Below are positions 25,985-34,928 of a stretch of DNA of 64,000 nt, piece after piece. Source of the DNA: Azospirillum agricola (GTDB lineage Bacteria > Pseudomonadota > Alphaproteobacteria > Azospirillales > Azospirillaceae); the NCBI RefSeq assembly GCF_017876095.1, contig NZ_JAGINM010000010.1, positions 62,001-126,000 on the forward strand. Reading direction: 5' to 3'. Position numbers and translations under genes: made by a program. The notes beneath the pieces are model-generated. The model was not told where the DNA came from. It searched no databases and saw only the letters and a list, made by a program, of their open reading frames with translations. Positions within the stretch are counted from its first letter, which is position 1. Every line of letters begins with the position of its first letter.

Positions 25985-26553
25985 GGACAACCGTCAGTGC
26001 GTTCCCCGGCCCCGGCATGACCGCCTCGGGGCTTCCATCGGAATAATGACCAATCCGCCCGAAAAGAGAAACCGGGAAGGATTCCCACACCGGGCAAACC
26101 CACGCACCGACAGAGCCATTTGCGAGGGGTAGCCGGTGGGGATCCTCCTTCCGCGGATCGATCCGGCGGCCGCGATCAATCGCCGCAGGCAGCGGCAAGC
26201 CGCCGACGGCGAGGCCAAGCCTGTTTCCCCCCCGATTCGGTCGCATCCCCCGCAAGGGAGCCGGTCCGCCGGCAGCAGGGGGACTCTGCCGACCTGTGCG
26301 GCCATGCGCCGCAAGGCCGTGAACGGAGGCTGGCACCGGCGGCCGGCCTTTCCGATGCCCTCCCGCCTTCGGCGCGCGGCACGGCCGTGGGAAGCGGCAA
26401 AGGCCGGCGATCATCCCGATAGGAAAAACGCATGTCCGATCAGACACCAAGCCGCACACGGTCGGCGGGAACCGGTGGCGGGGCTTCTGTTTTGGATTTG
26501 ATGCATGATTGAAGACAATTTACTTTCCTTGAAGCGGCGACGGAGTCTTGAAA
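25985..26553. other. Divergent intergenic region heading the caspase locus
   Basis: 569 bases between the minus-strand six-gene operon and the plus-strand left arm. It holds motif site 1 (26412-26424). An AT-rich tract just before the first gene (about 26485-26535) contains a possible -35/-10 pair TTGGAT-16-GACAAT at about 26492-26519; this is weak evidence. A related sequence GGTCATTATTCCGATGG reads on the minus strand near 26035-26051. No gene was supported here. Confidence 0.4.
26412..26424 (+). promoter_or_regulatory. Motif site 1: TCATCCCGATAGG
   Basis: Exact 13-mer, in the same orientation as the left arm and 129 bases before its first start codon. Together with the preceding GCGA it forms a 15-mer (GCGATCATCCCGATA) also found at 33945-33957 and, on the minus strand, at 52387-52399. 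Probable shared operator, promoter part or RNA element. Confidence 0.5.
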
Positions 26554-27141
26554 ATGGCGAATCGATCAGCATATTTGCGCGCTGCCAGAGTGGCGGGCGC
26601 GGCCCTGTCATGCGCGCTGGCCTTGTCCGCCTGCGCAACCACGCCGCCCGATCCGCCGACGACCACGGCAAGCGCCGGCGATCTGCGGGTGACGGTGAAT
26701 CCGGCACAGCCCTTCGCCGTCCGTATCGCCCCCATGGCCAAACAGCCGATGGTCGAGGGCGAGAGCATGTCCTTCCGTCTCGAAAGCCAACGGTCCGGCT
26801 ACGCCCAGCTCTACCTTCTCCAGGCTTCGGGGTCGGTGCTGGTCCTGGCCGAGAATCTGGCGGTCCGGTCCCGCGACGAACGCGTCTTTCCGGGCCCGGT
26901 CGACGGCTTCGACCTGCGCGTCCGCCCGCCGGCCGGGGTCGACAACGCCCTGCTCGTCGTCACCGCGCAACCGTTCCCGGCCATTCTCGGCCCGGCCGCC
27001 GCTGCCGCCAAGCCCGGTCCGGTCCTGGCGCCCCTGCCGCGCGACGCGTTCGTCGATCGTCTCGGAACGGCCCTGGCCCGGCTCCATCCCGATGCATGGA
27101 ACAGCGCGATGACCTCGACCGAGGTCCTGGTGCGCAAGTGA
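26554..27141 (+). CDS. DUF4384-type lipoprotein
   Basis: 195 residues. A signal sequence with lipobox (CALALSAC, Cys about 29) predicts an outer- or inner-membrane lipoprotein. The domain (about 55-140) shows the DUF4384 pattern: EGESMSFRLESQRSGYAQLY, then a short strand and LVLAENLAVRS, as in the C14-linked DUF4384 modules downstream. The ATG at 26554 follows CGGAG at 8 bases; the TTG two codons earlier is less likely. First gene of the left arm, 23 bases before another DUF4384 gene. Confidence 0.75.
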   Translation: MANRSAYLRAARVAGAALSCALALSACATTPPDPPTTTASAGDLRVTVNPAQPFAVRIAPMAKQPMVEGESMSFRLESQRSGYAQLYLLQASGSVLVLAENLAVRSRDERVFPGPVDGFDLRVRPPAGVDNALLVVTAQPFPAILGPAAAAAKPGPVLAPLPRDAFVDRLGTALARLHPDAWNSAMTSTEVLVRK

Positions 27142-27164
27142 TCTGGAATCGAAGGAATCGGAAC

Positions 27165-28214
27165 ATGCCCCGTTCGCTCCGCAAGCTTCCGTTCGGGCTG
27201 CCAGCCGCGGCCATAGCTGCCATGGCGCTGGCAACGCCCGCTTTGGCCGACATCCTGGCTCCGGTCGAGCCGCCGGCCCCGGCGCAGATCCAGCAGCCCG
27301 CCGCCGGCCAGCCGGTGGCCGGCCCCGCCGAGCCGACGGCCGTTACCGTCCAGCCCGGACCGGAGGGCGAGGCGGCCCAGGCCGAGGCGCCCGCCGATCT
27401 GGGCGAATTCATCGCCGGCCTGCTGCGGGAGACGGTCGGCTCCAACGCCGCCGTCGCCCTGGTCGATCTGCCGCCGCCGACCGCTCCCCTGCCCGCCGGG
27501 GCGGCGAAGAACGTCGCGCTCGACCCGGTCAAGCCGATGACCACGGTGACGGCGGCCATCGGCAAGCGTCTGGTCAAGCCGATGCTCGGCGATGCCTATG
27601 CCCCGGTCGAGATCGCGGTCGCCCGCGACGGCAAGACGGTGGCCAAGGAAAGCTTCGAAGTGGTGCCGGCCAGCCGGGACAGCGCCCGTCCGAAGATCGC
27701 CGCCTTCCTGGCCAAGCACGCGGCGCCGCCCGCCCAGCCGTCCATAGGAACTGCGGCCCAGGACGGGCCGCAGCTCAAGCTGTGGCTCCAGACCGAGGAC
27801 GGCGGCCCGATCCGCATCGGCTCCAAGGTCGCCATCCACTGGCAGGCCACCAGGGACGGCTACGTCAGCGTCTATCATTTCGGTTCGAGCGGGGCGGTGG
27901 AGCGGGTGTTCCCCGTCGCGGCGGCGCCGGACAACTTCGTCCAGACCGGCCGCACCTACCGCTTTCCAGCGACGGGCCACCTGACCTTCAAGGGCCCGGC
28001 CGGGCAGGAGAGCTTCCGCGCGATCATCACCTCCTACCCGTCCAACACCCCGCGCGCGCAGCCCGGCGGCCTCCAGTTCAAGGGCGATCCGCTGCGGATC
28101 ATCCCGACCCATTCGCCGATGCTGTTCGCCAACGACGACCTGACCCGCTTCTACGCGCTGCCGCCCAGCCAGTATGGCGAGGTCCACGTCACCTACACGT
28201 TGCAGGGCCTCTGA
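27165..28214 (+). CDS. Exported DUF4384 protein
   Basis: 349 residues. The signal peptide is cut after PALA (about 29). A Pro/Ala-rich stretch (30-75) and an unrecognised middle domain (about 75-195) precede a clear DUF4384 domain (about 205-300): IRIGSKVAIHWQATRDGYVS, VYHFGSSGAVERVFP and YRFPATGHLTFKGPAGQE. DUF4384 is often found beside or fused to caspase-like peptidases. It lies between the lipoprotein and the first C14 gene of the arm. Confidence 0.78.
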   Translation: MPRSLRKLPFGLPAAAIAAMALATPALADILAPVEPPAPAQIQQPAAGQPVAGPAEPTAVTVQPGPEGEAAQAEAPADLGEFIAGLLRETVGSNAAVALVDLPPPTAPLPAGAAKNVALDPVKPMTTVTAAIGKRLVKPMLGDAYAPVEIAVARDGKTVAKESFEVVPASRDSARPKIAAFLAKHAAPPAQPSIGTAAQDGPQLKLWLQTEDGGPIRIGSKVAIHWQATRDGYVSVYHFGSSGAVERVFPVAAAPDNFVQTGRTYRFPATGHLTFKGPAGQESFRAIITSYPSNTPRAQPGGLQFKGDPLRIIPTHSPMLFANDDLTRFYALPPSQYGEVHVTYTLQGL

Positions 28215-28251
28215 GCCGCCCCACCCCCTTGTCCATGAGCGGAAGACCACC

Positions 28252-29631
28252 ATGACCAGACTGCGACTCCCTCTCTCCGCCCTGCTGCTGGCCGGTACCG
28301 CCATCATGGGCGCGCTTCCCGCCGCGGCGCAGGCGCCGATTCACAAGGACCTGCTGCCGGTTCCCAGCAACCAGAACGCCGACGTGCGCCTGGAACTCCA
28401 GGTTCCCAGCCCGACCCTGCGCGAGGGATCGACCATCGAGCTGTGCTTCTCCACCGACACCGACGGCTATGTGAGCATGTGGAACATCGGCACGTCGGGG
28501 CGTGTGTCGCGTATCTATCCGTACAACCAGGGCGACCGTCCGGCACAGGTGAAGGCGGGATCCCGCGCCTGCGCCGGCGACGGGAACGCCAGCCACCAGA
28601 TCAAGGTGTCCGGCCCCTACGGCATGGAGGACACCTACCTCGTGTGGACGCGGACCGCCGAGGCCCAGCCCCGGAAATTCAGCTTTTCCGACGCGGGAGA
28701 ACTGTCGCGGGACCTGGACGCCGTGCAGCGCCTGCCCAGCCGCGACTGGGCGACCGTCAAGGCCACCTACCAGATCGTTCCGGCGACCGGACCGGCCAAC
28801 CCCGGCCTCACGCCGGCCCGCCCCGCCCCGGCCCAGGGGCGCACCTGGGTGCTGGCGATGGGCGCGAACGTCGGCAGCCTGACCAAGACCAACCTCGACG
28901 CCCAGCGCTTCGCCACCCAGGCGCAAAGCCTGTTCCGTGTGCCCGCCGCGCAGATCCGCCTGATCGAGAACGCCACGCGCCGCGATTTCGAGGGTGGCAT
29001 GGCGTGGCTGAGGGACAACGCCGCTCCCGGCGATCTGGTGATGGTCCATTTCTCTGGCCATGGCACCACGATCGCCGACGACGACGGCGACGAGGCCGAC
29101 GGTCTCGACGAGGCGTTCGTGACCTACGATGCCGAGGGGGTCGCCTCCCCCGACGCGCGGCATGTCGTGCGCGACGACGATTACGCGCGCATGGTGAACG
29201 CGCTGCGCACGGATCGTGTCGTCACCGTGATCGATGCCTGCCACAGCGGTGGCATGCAGAAATCCTACAGCATGACCGGGGCGCGCGAGAAGTTCTTTGT
29301 TAAGGGCGCGCTCGGCACCACCCCGCCGACGCGGACGACCTCGGTCATGACGCAGAGGGATCTGCCGGGCGGCATCGACGGCGGCACGCTCGGCCTCAGG
29401 AGCGAGGTCAAGGGGGTGGTCCTCGCGGCCTCCCGTGAAGACCAGTTCTCCTTCGAGGGCGCCGACGGCGGCATCTTCACGACGGCCCTGCTGGAGGCGG
29501 TGACCCGCGCCGGCACCCTCCAGGCCGCCTTCGACGCCGCCAATTCCGAAACCATGCGCGTAACCGGCAGCCGGCAGACGCCGACCGTGGTGGGCAACGC
29601 GTCCCTACTGGCCGGCGTGGCGCTGCGCTAG
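28252..29631 (+). CDS. DUF4384-caspase-like (C14) protein, left arm
   Basis: 459 residues, signal peptide to AAAQ-AP (about 27). An N-terminal DUF4384 module (about 45-175: TIELCFSTDTDGYVSMWNIG, SGRVSRIYPYN) is followed by the C14 domain (about 195-459) with His270 (MVHFSGHGT) and Cys330 (VIDACHSGG). The acidic loop DDDGDEADGLDE after the His is typical of calcium-dependent metacaspase-type enzymes. The start at 28252 is chosen because it opens the signal peptide; a long in-frame extension overlaps the previous gene. It is the paralogue of 50675-52078 with the same architecture. Confidence 0.9.
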   Translation: MTRLRLPLSALLLAGTAIMGALPAAAQAPIHKDLLPVPSNQNADVRLELQVPSPTLREGSTIELCFSTDTDGYVSMWNIGTSGRVSRIYPYNQGDRPAQVKAGSRACAGDGNASHQIKVSGPYGMEDTYLVWTRTAEAQPRKFSFSDAGELSRDLDAVQRLPSRDWATVKATYQIVPATGPANPGLTPARPAPAQGRTWVLAMGANVGSLTKTNLDAQRFATQAQSLFRVPAAQIRLIENATRRDFEGGMAWLRDNAAPGDLVMVHFSGHGTTIADDDGDEADGLDEAFVTYDAEGVASPDARHVVRDDDYARMVNALRTDRVVTVIDACHSGGMQKSYSMTGAREKFFVKGALGTTPPTRTTSVMTQRDLPGGIDGGTLGLRSEVKGVVLAASREDQFSFEGADGGIFTTALLEAVTRAGTLQAAFDAANSETMRVTGSRQTPTVVGNASLLAGVALR

Positions 29632-29641
29632 GCCGCGCCCG

Positions 29642-29654
29642 TCATCCCGATAGG
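29642..29654 (+). promoter_or_regulatory. Motif site 2: TCATCCCGATAGG
   Basis: Exact 13-mer, 10 bases after the C14 stop and 39 bases before the double-DUF4384 start. Site 4 (50639-50651) lies at the matching place in the right arm although the flanking bases differ. Confidence 0.5.
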
Positions 29655-29693
29655 CCGGATATGGGCAACTCCGAACACAAGGCAGACCACAGC

Positions 29694-30941
29694 ATGCACC
29701 CGATCAACCATGCCTCCTCCGCCCGGACCCGCCGTCGCCTGGCCGCCGGCATCCTCTCCCTGGCGCTCGCCGGAACCGCCATCCCGGCGCTTGCCGACCT
29801 GGGCGGCACGAACCTGGGCGGCGCGAACGCACAGCCGCCCGCCGCTGCCGCCGACAGCCTCACCCGCGACCTGTCGGCCGAACAGCGGCCGATCGCCGAC
29901 CTGAAGCCCGAAAGGACCGATCTCGCCATCACGGCCTCGGTCGACCGCAAGGACGGTGTCTACCGTCCCGGCGACAAGGTGGAACTGACGGTGCAGACCA
30001 GCAAGGACGCCTACGTCACGGTCGTCGATGTCGGAACCTCCGGGAAGGTCCATGTGGTCTTTCCGAACCAGTACCAGACCGACAACCGCGTGCGCGGCGG
30101 TCAGGCGGTGAAGATTCCCGGCGGATCGGACTCGTTCGACCTCAAGGTCGGCGGCCCGGCCGGCACCGAGGTGCTGAAGGTCATCGCCACCACCGGCCCC
30201 CAGCCGCTGTTCAAGCCGGAGCAGCTCTCCAAGGCCGGCGCCTTCATGGCCTACAAGGGGGACGCCGCCGCCGCCGTCAAGGATCTGACCGCCACCCTGC
30301 GGGAGAATGGCGCCGGGACCTGGGCCGAGTTCACCAAGGTGATCCGCATCACCGACGGGGCCGGCCCCGCCGCTGCGGCCCCGGCGCCCGCCCCGTCGGC
30401 GGCGGCCCCGTCGACGGCAGCCGTGTCGACGGCGGTTCCGTCGGTCGCGGTCCAGGGCACCTTCGCGCCGTCGTCGGTGGCGGTCGTGCCGGCCGACGCG
30501 GCGCCGCCGGCCGGGTTCCGGCTGACGGTCGGCACCGACCGGCCGGTCTACCGCGTCGGCGAGGCCGCCGTCGTGACGGTGACGGCCGAGAAGGATTGCC
30601 GGCTGACGCTGCTCGACATCGGCACCTCCGGGAAGGTCCACATCCTGTTCCCGAACCGTTTCCAGCCCGACAACCAGTTGAAGGCCGGCCAGACCGTGCG
30701 GGTGTCGGGCGAGGGCACGCCGGTGGACTTCCGCGTCGGCGGTCCCGAGGGCGCCGAGGCGCTGATCGGCGTCTGCCGCGCCGACGGGCAGCCGGTGGTC
30801 GGCACCCCGATGAACTACGAGCAGCACGCCTTCGTGCCCTACGGTGACGCCAAGGCGCTGGCCAAGGACCTGTCGGCGTCGCTGCGCCAGCCCTCGGCCC
30901 TGCTGGGGCATGCGGCCACCAGCTTCCTGATCGCTCCGTAA
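29694..30941 (+). CDS. Exported protein with two DUF4384 domains, left arm
   Basis: 415 residues, signal peptide cut near ALA-DLGG (about 35). Two DUF4384 modules: about 80-165 (GDKVELTVQTSKDAYVTVVD, GTSGKVHVVFPNQYQ) and about 290-370 (GEAAVVTVTAEKDCRLTLLD, GKVHILFPNRFQPDN), joined by a long Ala/Pro/Ser linker. The ATG at 29694 is preferred because it matches the start of the right-arm paralogue at 50591 (both begin MH, then a basic stretch and the signal peptide); an in-frame ATG at 29661 is possible. Presumed periplasmic, ligand- or partner-binding. Confidence 0.8.
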   Translation: MHPINHASSARTRRRLAAGILSLALAGTAIPALADLGGTNLGGANAQPPAAAADSLTRDLSAEQRPIADLKPERTDLAITASVDRKDGVYRPGDKVELTVQTSKDAYVTVVDVGTSGKVHVVFPNQYQTDNRVRGGQAVKIPGGSDSFDLKVGGPAGTEVLKVIATTGPQPLFKPEQLSKAGAFMAYKGDAAAAVKDLTATLRENGAGTWAEFTKVIRITDGAGPAAAAPAPAPSAAAPSTAAVSTAVPSVAVQGTFAPSSVAVVPADAAPPAGFRLTVGTDRPVYRVGEAAVVTVTAEKDCRLTLLDIGTSGKVHILFPNRFQPDNQLKAGQTVRVSGEGTPVDFRVGGPEGAEALIGVCRADGQPVVGTPMNYEQHAFVPYGDAKALAKDLSASLRQPSALLGHAATSFLIAP

Positions 30942-31018
30942 CCCGAACGCCGCCGTGGAGCCGTGGGGGACGCCGGTGATGCCGGCGCCCCCTGCGGCCG
31001 TCGATCGAGGAGTGTCCG

Positions 31019-33934
31019 ATGCCCGCCCTTCTGCCGCGCCTGCTGGCACTGCTCGCCGCCCTGCTCCTGTCCGGTCAGGCCATGGCCGCCGATCCGCCGA
31101 GCGACCCCATCCTGCGCGTCGAGACCGGCGAGCACACGGCAATTATCTGGCGCATCGGTGTGGATGCCGCAGCAACCCGGCTATTGACCGTTTCGGAGGA
31201 CAAGACGGCTCGGCTTTGGTCGCTTCCCGAAGGGCGTTTAATCCGCATTTTCCGCCCGCCCATCACTTCCGATGCTGAAAACAACCTTTATTCCGGAGCG
31301 CTGTCGCCCGACGGCCGTACGGTGGCGGTGGGGGGATACGACGGGAATAATGAAAGCAGCGTCTATTTGTTCAATGCCAACAATGGCACGTTGATCCGGC
31401 GGCTAGGCGGGCTTTCGAACGTAATAAAGCACATCACCTTTTCCTTGGATGGACGGCGACTGGCGGTGAGTATAGGAGGATCAAACGGTATCTTGGTGTG
31501 GGATATCGCCAGTGGACGCGAGGTAATTATCGACCGCGACTATGGAGGGGACGCCTACGGCCTCACCTTCGCCACTGACGGTCGCTTGGCCACGACTTCC
31601 CTTGATGGGTATGTCCGGCTCTACAGTCAAGATGGGAGGCTGCTGCGTAAGGTGAGGGCTCCAGCTGCTGAGCAGCCCTTCAGCATTGTCTTTTCCCCCG
31701 ATAGTGGGCGCTTGGCTGTGGGATATAACGATCTTAAGCGGGTGAGCGTGCTGTCCGCCATTGACCTCTCTTTGCTCTACAGCCCAGACACGACGGGAGG
31801 GAGCGACGGCAACCTTTCCTCTGTCCAATGGTCGGCGGACGGGCGTTTCCTGTTTGCTGGCGGAATGTGGGACAAGAACGGTAAGGTGTTCATCCGCCGT
31901 TGGAGCGACGGTGGGCGTGGAGCCGCTACCGACCTTGCTGCTCCCACCGACAGCACAATCATGGATCTCCAGCCTTGGGGCCTCGACGGAGTCCTGTTCG
32001 GAGCGGGTGATCCGGCCTTCGGAGCACTGGATGCACGAGGCAGGACGGTACTGTCACGCCTTTCTGCCGTGGCTAACATGCGAGACAAGCTCTCCAGTTT
32101 GTTGGTCAGCCGTGATGGGCGCCGCGTCCGCTTCGGGTTGAGATACGGTGACGGCGATCCGGTCCTGTTCGACCTCGCAGCCCGGACCCTAGAACCGTCG
32201 ATTGCCGTGCCCTCCGGCCTCGTCCCGCCGCGCGTCACCGGCCTGCCCGTGACCGACTGGAAGGATGACGCCGCACCCAAGCTTGGCGGGACGGTGCTGC
32301 CGCTTAAACAGTACGAATGGTCGCGCAGCCTTGCCATTTCCTCCGCCGCCGACCGCTTCCTGCTTGGGGCCGAATGGTCCCTCCGTCTGTTCGATAGAAC
32401 AGGTGCTCAGCTGTGGGGGCGACCAAGCCCTGGCTCTGCTTTGGGTGTCAACATCTCGGGCGACGGGCGAATGGGGGTGGTGGCGTATGGCGGTGGCACC
32501 ATCCGCTGGCATCGCATGACGGACGGCAAAGAACTGCTGGCCCTGTTCGTCCACGCGTCCGACCGGCGCTGGGTGGCGTGGACACCATCCGGCTACTACA
32601 TGGCGTCGGCCGGCGGCGAGGACCTCATCGGCTGGCACGTCAACAACGGCAAGGACGCCGCCGCCGACTTCTTCGGGGCCGGACGCTTCCGTGACCGTTT
32701 CAACCGTCCCGACGTCGTCCAGCGCATCCTGACGACGCTCGACGAGGCTGCCGCCCTGCGCGAGGCCGACGCCGAGGCCGGGCGCCGCACCCGGACCGAA
32801 TCCGACGTCCGCCGCGCCCTGCCGCCGGTCACCGCGATCCTCTCGCCGGCCGACGGCGCCGAGGTGACGGGAGCGACGGTGACGGTGCGCTACACGGTGC
32901 GCTCGCCCTCGGGCGCGCCGATCACCGCCGTGCGCGCGCGGGTGGACAACCGGCCGGCGGAAGTTCCGCGTGGGCAGGCGCGCATCGATCCGGCCGCCGG
33001 CGAAGGGACGCTGGAGGTCGTTCTCCCCGCCGCCTGCCCCGATTCCGGCGGAACGCCGCGAGCGGACCGGGCGGGCTGCACGCACGCCATCTCGGTCAGC
33101 GCCGAGACGCGCGACGGCGTCGGGGAGGCCGCCACCGTTCTGGTCCGTCGCCGGAACGCGGGGCCATTGGCCGGGGCCGACCTGCTGAAACCCAAGCTCT
33201 ATGTCCTCGCGGTCGGGGTCGGGCAGTACGCGGATCCGGCGCTCAAGCTGGAGTTCGCCGGGAAGGACGCCCGCGACTTCGCCGCCGCGCTGAAAACGCA
33301 GTCCGGGCGGCTCTATGGCGAGGTGATCGTCAAGCCGCTGATCGACCGCGACGCCACGCGCGACGCGGTGATCGACGGCCTCGACTGGCTGCAAAGGCAG
33401 ACCACCGCCCGCGACATGGCCGTGCTGTTCCTGTCGGGGCACGGGATGGACGACAACAACGGCGACTATTATTTCCTGCCGAGCGACGCCGACGCCGCCA
33501 ACCCGCGCCGCCGCGGCGTGCCCAACAGCGAGATCCAGAAGACGCTGCGCGACATCGGCGGCAAGGCGCTGGCCTTCCTCGACACCTGCCATTCCGGCAA
33601 CGCCCTGGGCGGCCGCAAGGGCGCCCCGGTGGACGTCGACCGGCTCGCCAACGAACTGGCCTCGCACGAGAACGGCAGCGTCGTCTTCATGTCGTCGCTC
33701 GGCCGCCAGTATTCGCTGGAGGATCCGCGCTGGAACAACGGCGCCTTCACCAAGGCCCTGGTCGAGGGGCTGTCGGGCAAGGCGAGCCTGGTGCGCCGCG
33801 ACGGCACCGTGTCGGTGGACGAGCTGTCGGCCTACGTCGCCGATCGGGTCAAGGAGCTGACTGGCGGCCGGCAGACTCCCAACACCCTGAAATCCCCCAA
33901 CACCCCCAACTACACCATCGCCGTGACTCCCTGA
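31019..33934 (+). CDS. WD40-caspase-like (C14) protein, left arm
   Basis: 971 residues. The signal peptide (cut after AMA, about 24) is followed by a beta-propeller of WD40-like repeats to about residue 560 (TVSEDKTARLWSLPEGRLIR, ALSPDGRTVAVGGYDG, VQWSADGRFLFAGG). A short Ig-like region (about 615-700) leads to the C14 domain (about 720-971) with His808 (LFLSGHGMDDNNG) and Cys857 (FLDTCHSGN). The ATG has GAGGAG 7 bases upstream. The propeller part is poorer in GC than the rest of the gene (32 of 60 bases at 31441-31500 against 46 of 60 at 33061-33120), which suggests a mosaic origin. It is the paralogue of 46455-49316. Confidence 0.9.
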   Translation: MPALLPRLLALLAALLLSGQAMAADPPSDPILRVETGEHTAIIWRIGVDAAATRLLTVSEDKTARLWSLPEGRLIRIFRPPITSDAENNLYSGALSPDGRTVAVGGYDGNNESSVYLFNANNGTLIRRLGGLSNVIKHITFSLDGRRLAVSIGGSNGILVWDIASGREVIIDRDYGGDAYGLTFATDGRLATTSLDGYVRLYSQDGRLLRKVRAPAAEQPFSIVFSPDSGRLAVGYNDLKRVSVLSAIDLSLLYSPDTTGGSDGNLSSVQWSADGRFLFAGGMWDKNGKVFIRRWSDGGRGAATDLAAPTDSTIMDLQPWGLDGVLFGAGDPAFGALDARGRTVLSRLSAVANMRDKLSSLLVSRDGRRVRFGLRYGDGDPVLFDLAARTLEPSIAVPSGLVPPRVTGLPVTDWKDDAAPKLGGTVLPLKQYEWSRSLAISSAADRFLLGAEWSLRLFDRTGAQLWGRPSPGSALGVNISGDGRMGVVAYGGGTIRWHRMTDGKELLALFVHASDRRWVAWTPSGYYMASAGGEDLIGWHVNNGKDAAADFFGAGRFRDRFNRPDVVQRILTTLDEAAALREADAEAGRRTRTESDVRRALPPVTAILSPADGAEVTGATVTVRYTVRSPSGAPITAVRARVDNRPAEVPRGQARIDPAAGEGTLEVVLPAACPDSGGTPRADRAGCTHAISVSAETRDGVGEAATVLVRRRNAGPLAGADLLKPKLYVLAVGVGQYADPALKLEFAGKDARDFAAALKTQSGRLYGEVIVKPLIDRDATRDAVIDGLDWLQRQTTARDMAVLFLSGHGMDDNNGDYYFLPSDADAANPRRRGVPNSEIQKTLRDIGGKALAFLDTCHSGNALGGRKGAPVDVDRLANELASHENGSVVFMSSLGRQYSLEDPRWNNGAFTKALVEGLSGKASLVRRDGTVSVDELSAYVADRVKELTGGRQTPNTLKSPNTPNYTIAVTP

Positions 33935-33946
33935 ACCGGGAGGCGA

Positions 33947-33957
33947 TCATCCCGATA
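33947..33957 (+). promoter_or_regulatory. Motif site 3: TCATCCCGATA
   Basis: Same core as sites 1, 2 and 5 (15-mer GCGATCATCCCGATA with sites 1 and 5), followed by AC in place of GG. It lies 44 bases before the OmpA-type gene and 12 bases after the WD40-C14 stop. The right-arm OmpA gene has a shortened version (TCATCCCGAA, minus strand, 46414-46423). Confidence 0.45.
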
Positions 33958-34001
33958 ACGATCATGCCCGCCCAAGCCCGGAACGACAGGAGCCGCCTTT
34001 G

Positions 34002-34928
34002 ATGCAACCAGTTTCCCTTCTCAAGGCGCTGCCGCTGGTGGCGATGCTGGCCGGCACCGCCCATGCCGACTGCGCGTCGGCCACGGCGTCGCTGGACGCG
34101 GCCATCCAGACGCGTGACGCCGCACGAATCATCGAGACGGCGAACGCGCTGCTGAACGAAGCGGCCTGCCCAGGCGCCGAGCGCCTGGAGCAGGGGCGGC
34201 GCAGCGCCATCGCCCTCTCCAAGGTCGCCGAGCCGCTTCCGGTGCCCGAGCGCCGGCGTCTGCTCAATTCGGCCCTGCAATTGTCGCCCACGCTGTGGCT
34301 GGCGCATGCCCGTCTCGGCCTGCTCGACTACGAGGCGCGCGAGTACGCGGAGGCGCAGGGACGCTTCGAACGGGCGCTGGCCTATCTCAACGACCCGCAG
34401 ATCTCCCCCGAGAAACCGCCCCCCGGCACGCTGGAGAATCTGCGCGGCTACGCCCAGCAGGCCCGGCTTCTGGCCGTCAGGAGCAGCCGCGGGGATTCGG
34501 GCATCCTCGACGTGAAGGAACTGCGCGGCGGCATCAAGGTGAGGCGCGCGCCGGTGCCGGTGCGCTTCGACTACGAGAAGGCCGAGTTCACCGATGTCGG
34601 GCGGCGCGACGCCGCCTTTCTGCGCGACATCCTGCGGGACAAGCAGGACCCCGCCATCCTTCTCGTCGGGCACACCGATCCGAAGGGGGCGGATGACTAC
34701 AATTGCGATCTTTCCTGGCGCCGGATGCAGGCCCTGGCGGATTTCCTCAGGAGGCAGGGCTACAGGGGATCGATCGAGATGATCGCCATGGGGAAGCGGC
34801 AGCCCCTGCCGATCATCGGCAGGGAGAACCACAGCGAGGATGAAATCCACCAGATGCTGCGCCGCGTCGAATTCTACCTTCCTGGGGACGAAAAGCCGGA
34901 GACCGCCAATGCCTGCCGCCGTTCGTAA
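34002..34928 (+). CDS. OmpA-family protein with helical repeat region, left arm
   Basis: 308 residues, signal peptide cut near AHA-DC (about 23). The middle (about 75-165) is helical and TPR-like (LLNSALQLSPTLWLAHARLG, YEAREYAEAQGRFERALAYL). The C-terminal OmpA domain (about 180-290) has VPVRFDYEKAEFTD, VGHTDPKGADDYN and LSWRRMQALADFL, so it should hold peptidoglycan. The ATG at 34002 follows AGGAG at 9 bases. It overlaps the next C14 gene by 20 bases. Its counterpart in the right arm is 45856-46383. Confidence 0.85.
   Translation: MQPVSLLKALPLVAMLAGTAHADCASATASLDAAIQTRDAARIIETANALLNEAACPGAERLEQGRRSAIALSKVAEPLPVPERRRLLNSALQLSPTLWLAHARLGLLDYEAREYAEAQGRFERALAYLNDPQISPEKPPPGTLENLRGYAQQARLLAVRSSRGDSGILDVKELRGGIKVRRAPVPVRFDYEKAEFTDVGRRDAAFLRDILRDKQDPAILLVGHTDPKGADDYNCDLSWRRMQALADFLRRQGYRGSIEMIAMGKRQPLPIIGRENHSEDEIHQMLRRVEFYLPGDEKPETANACRRS

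Noticed and set aside
33928..33957. ECF-type promoter (GAAC-16-CGATA) at motif site 3
   Set aside because: The GAAC partner is missing at the other motif sites, so the -35/-10 reading does not hold for the set.
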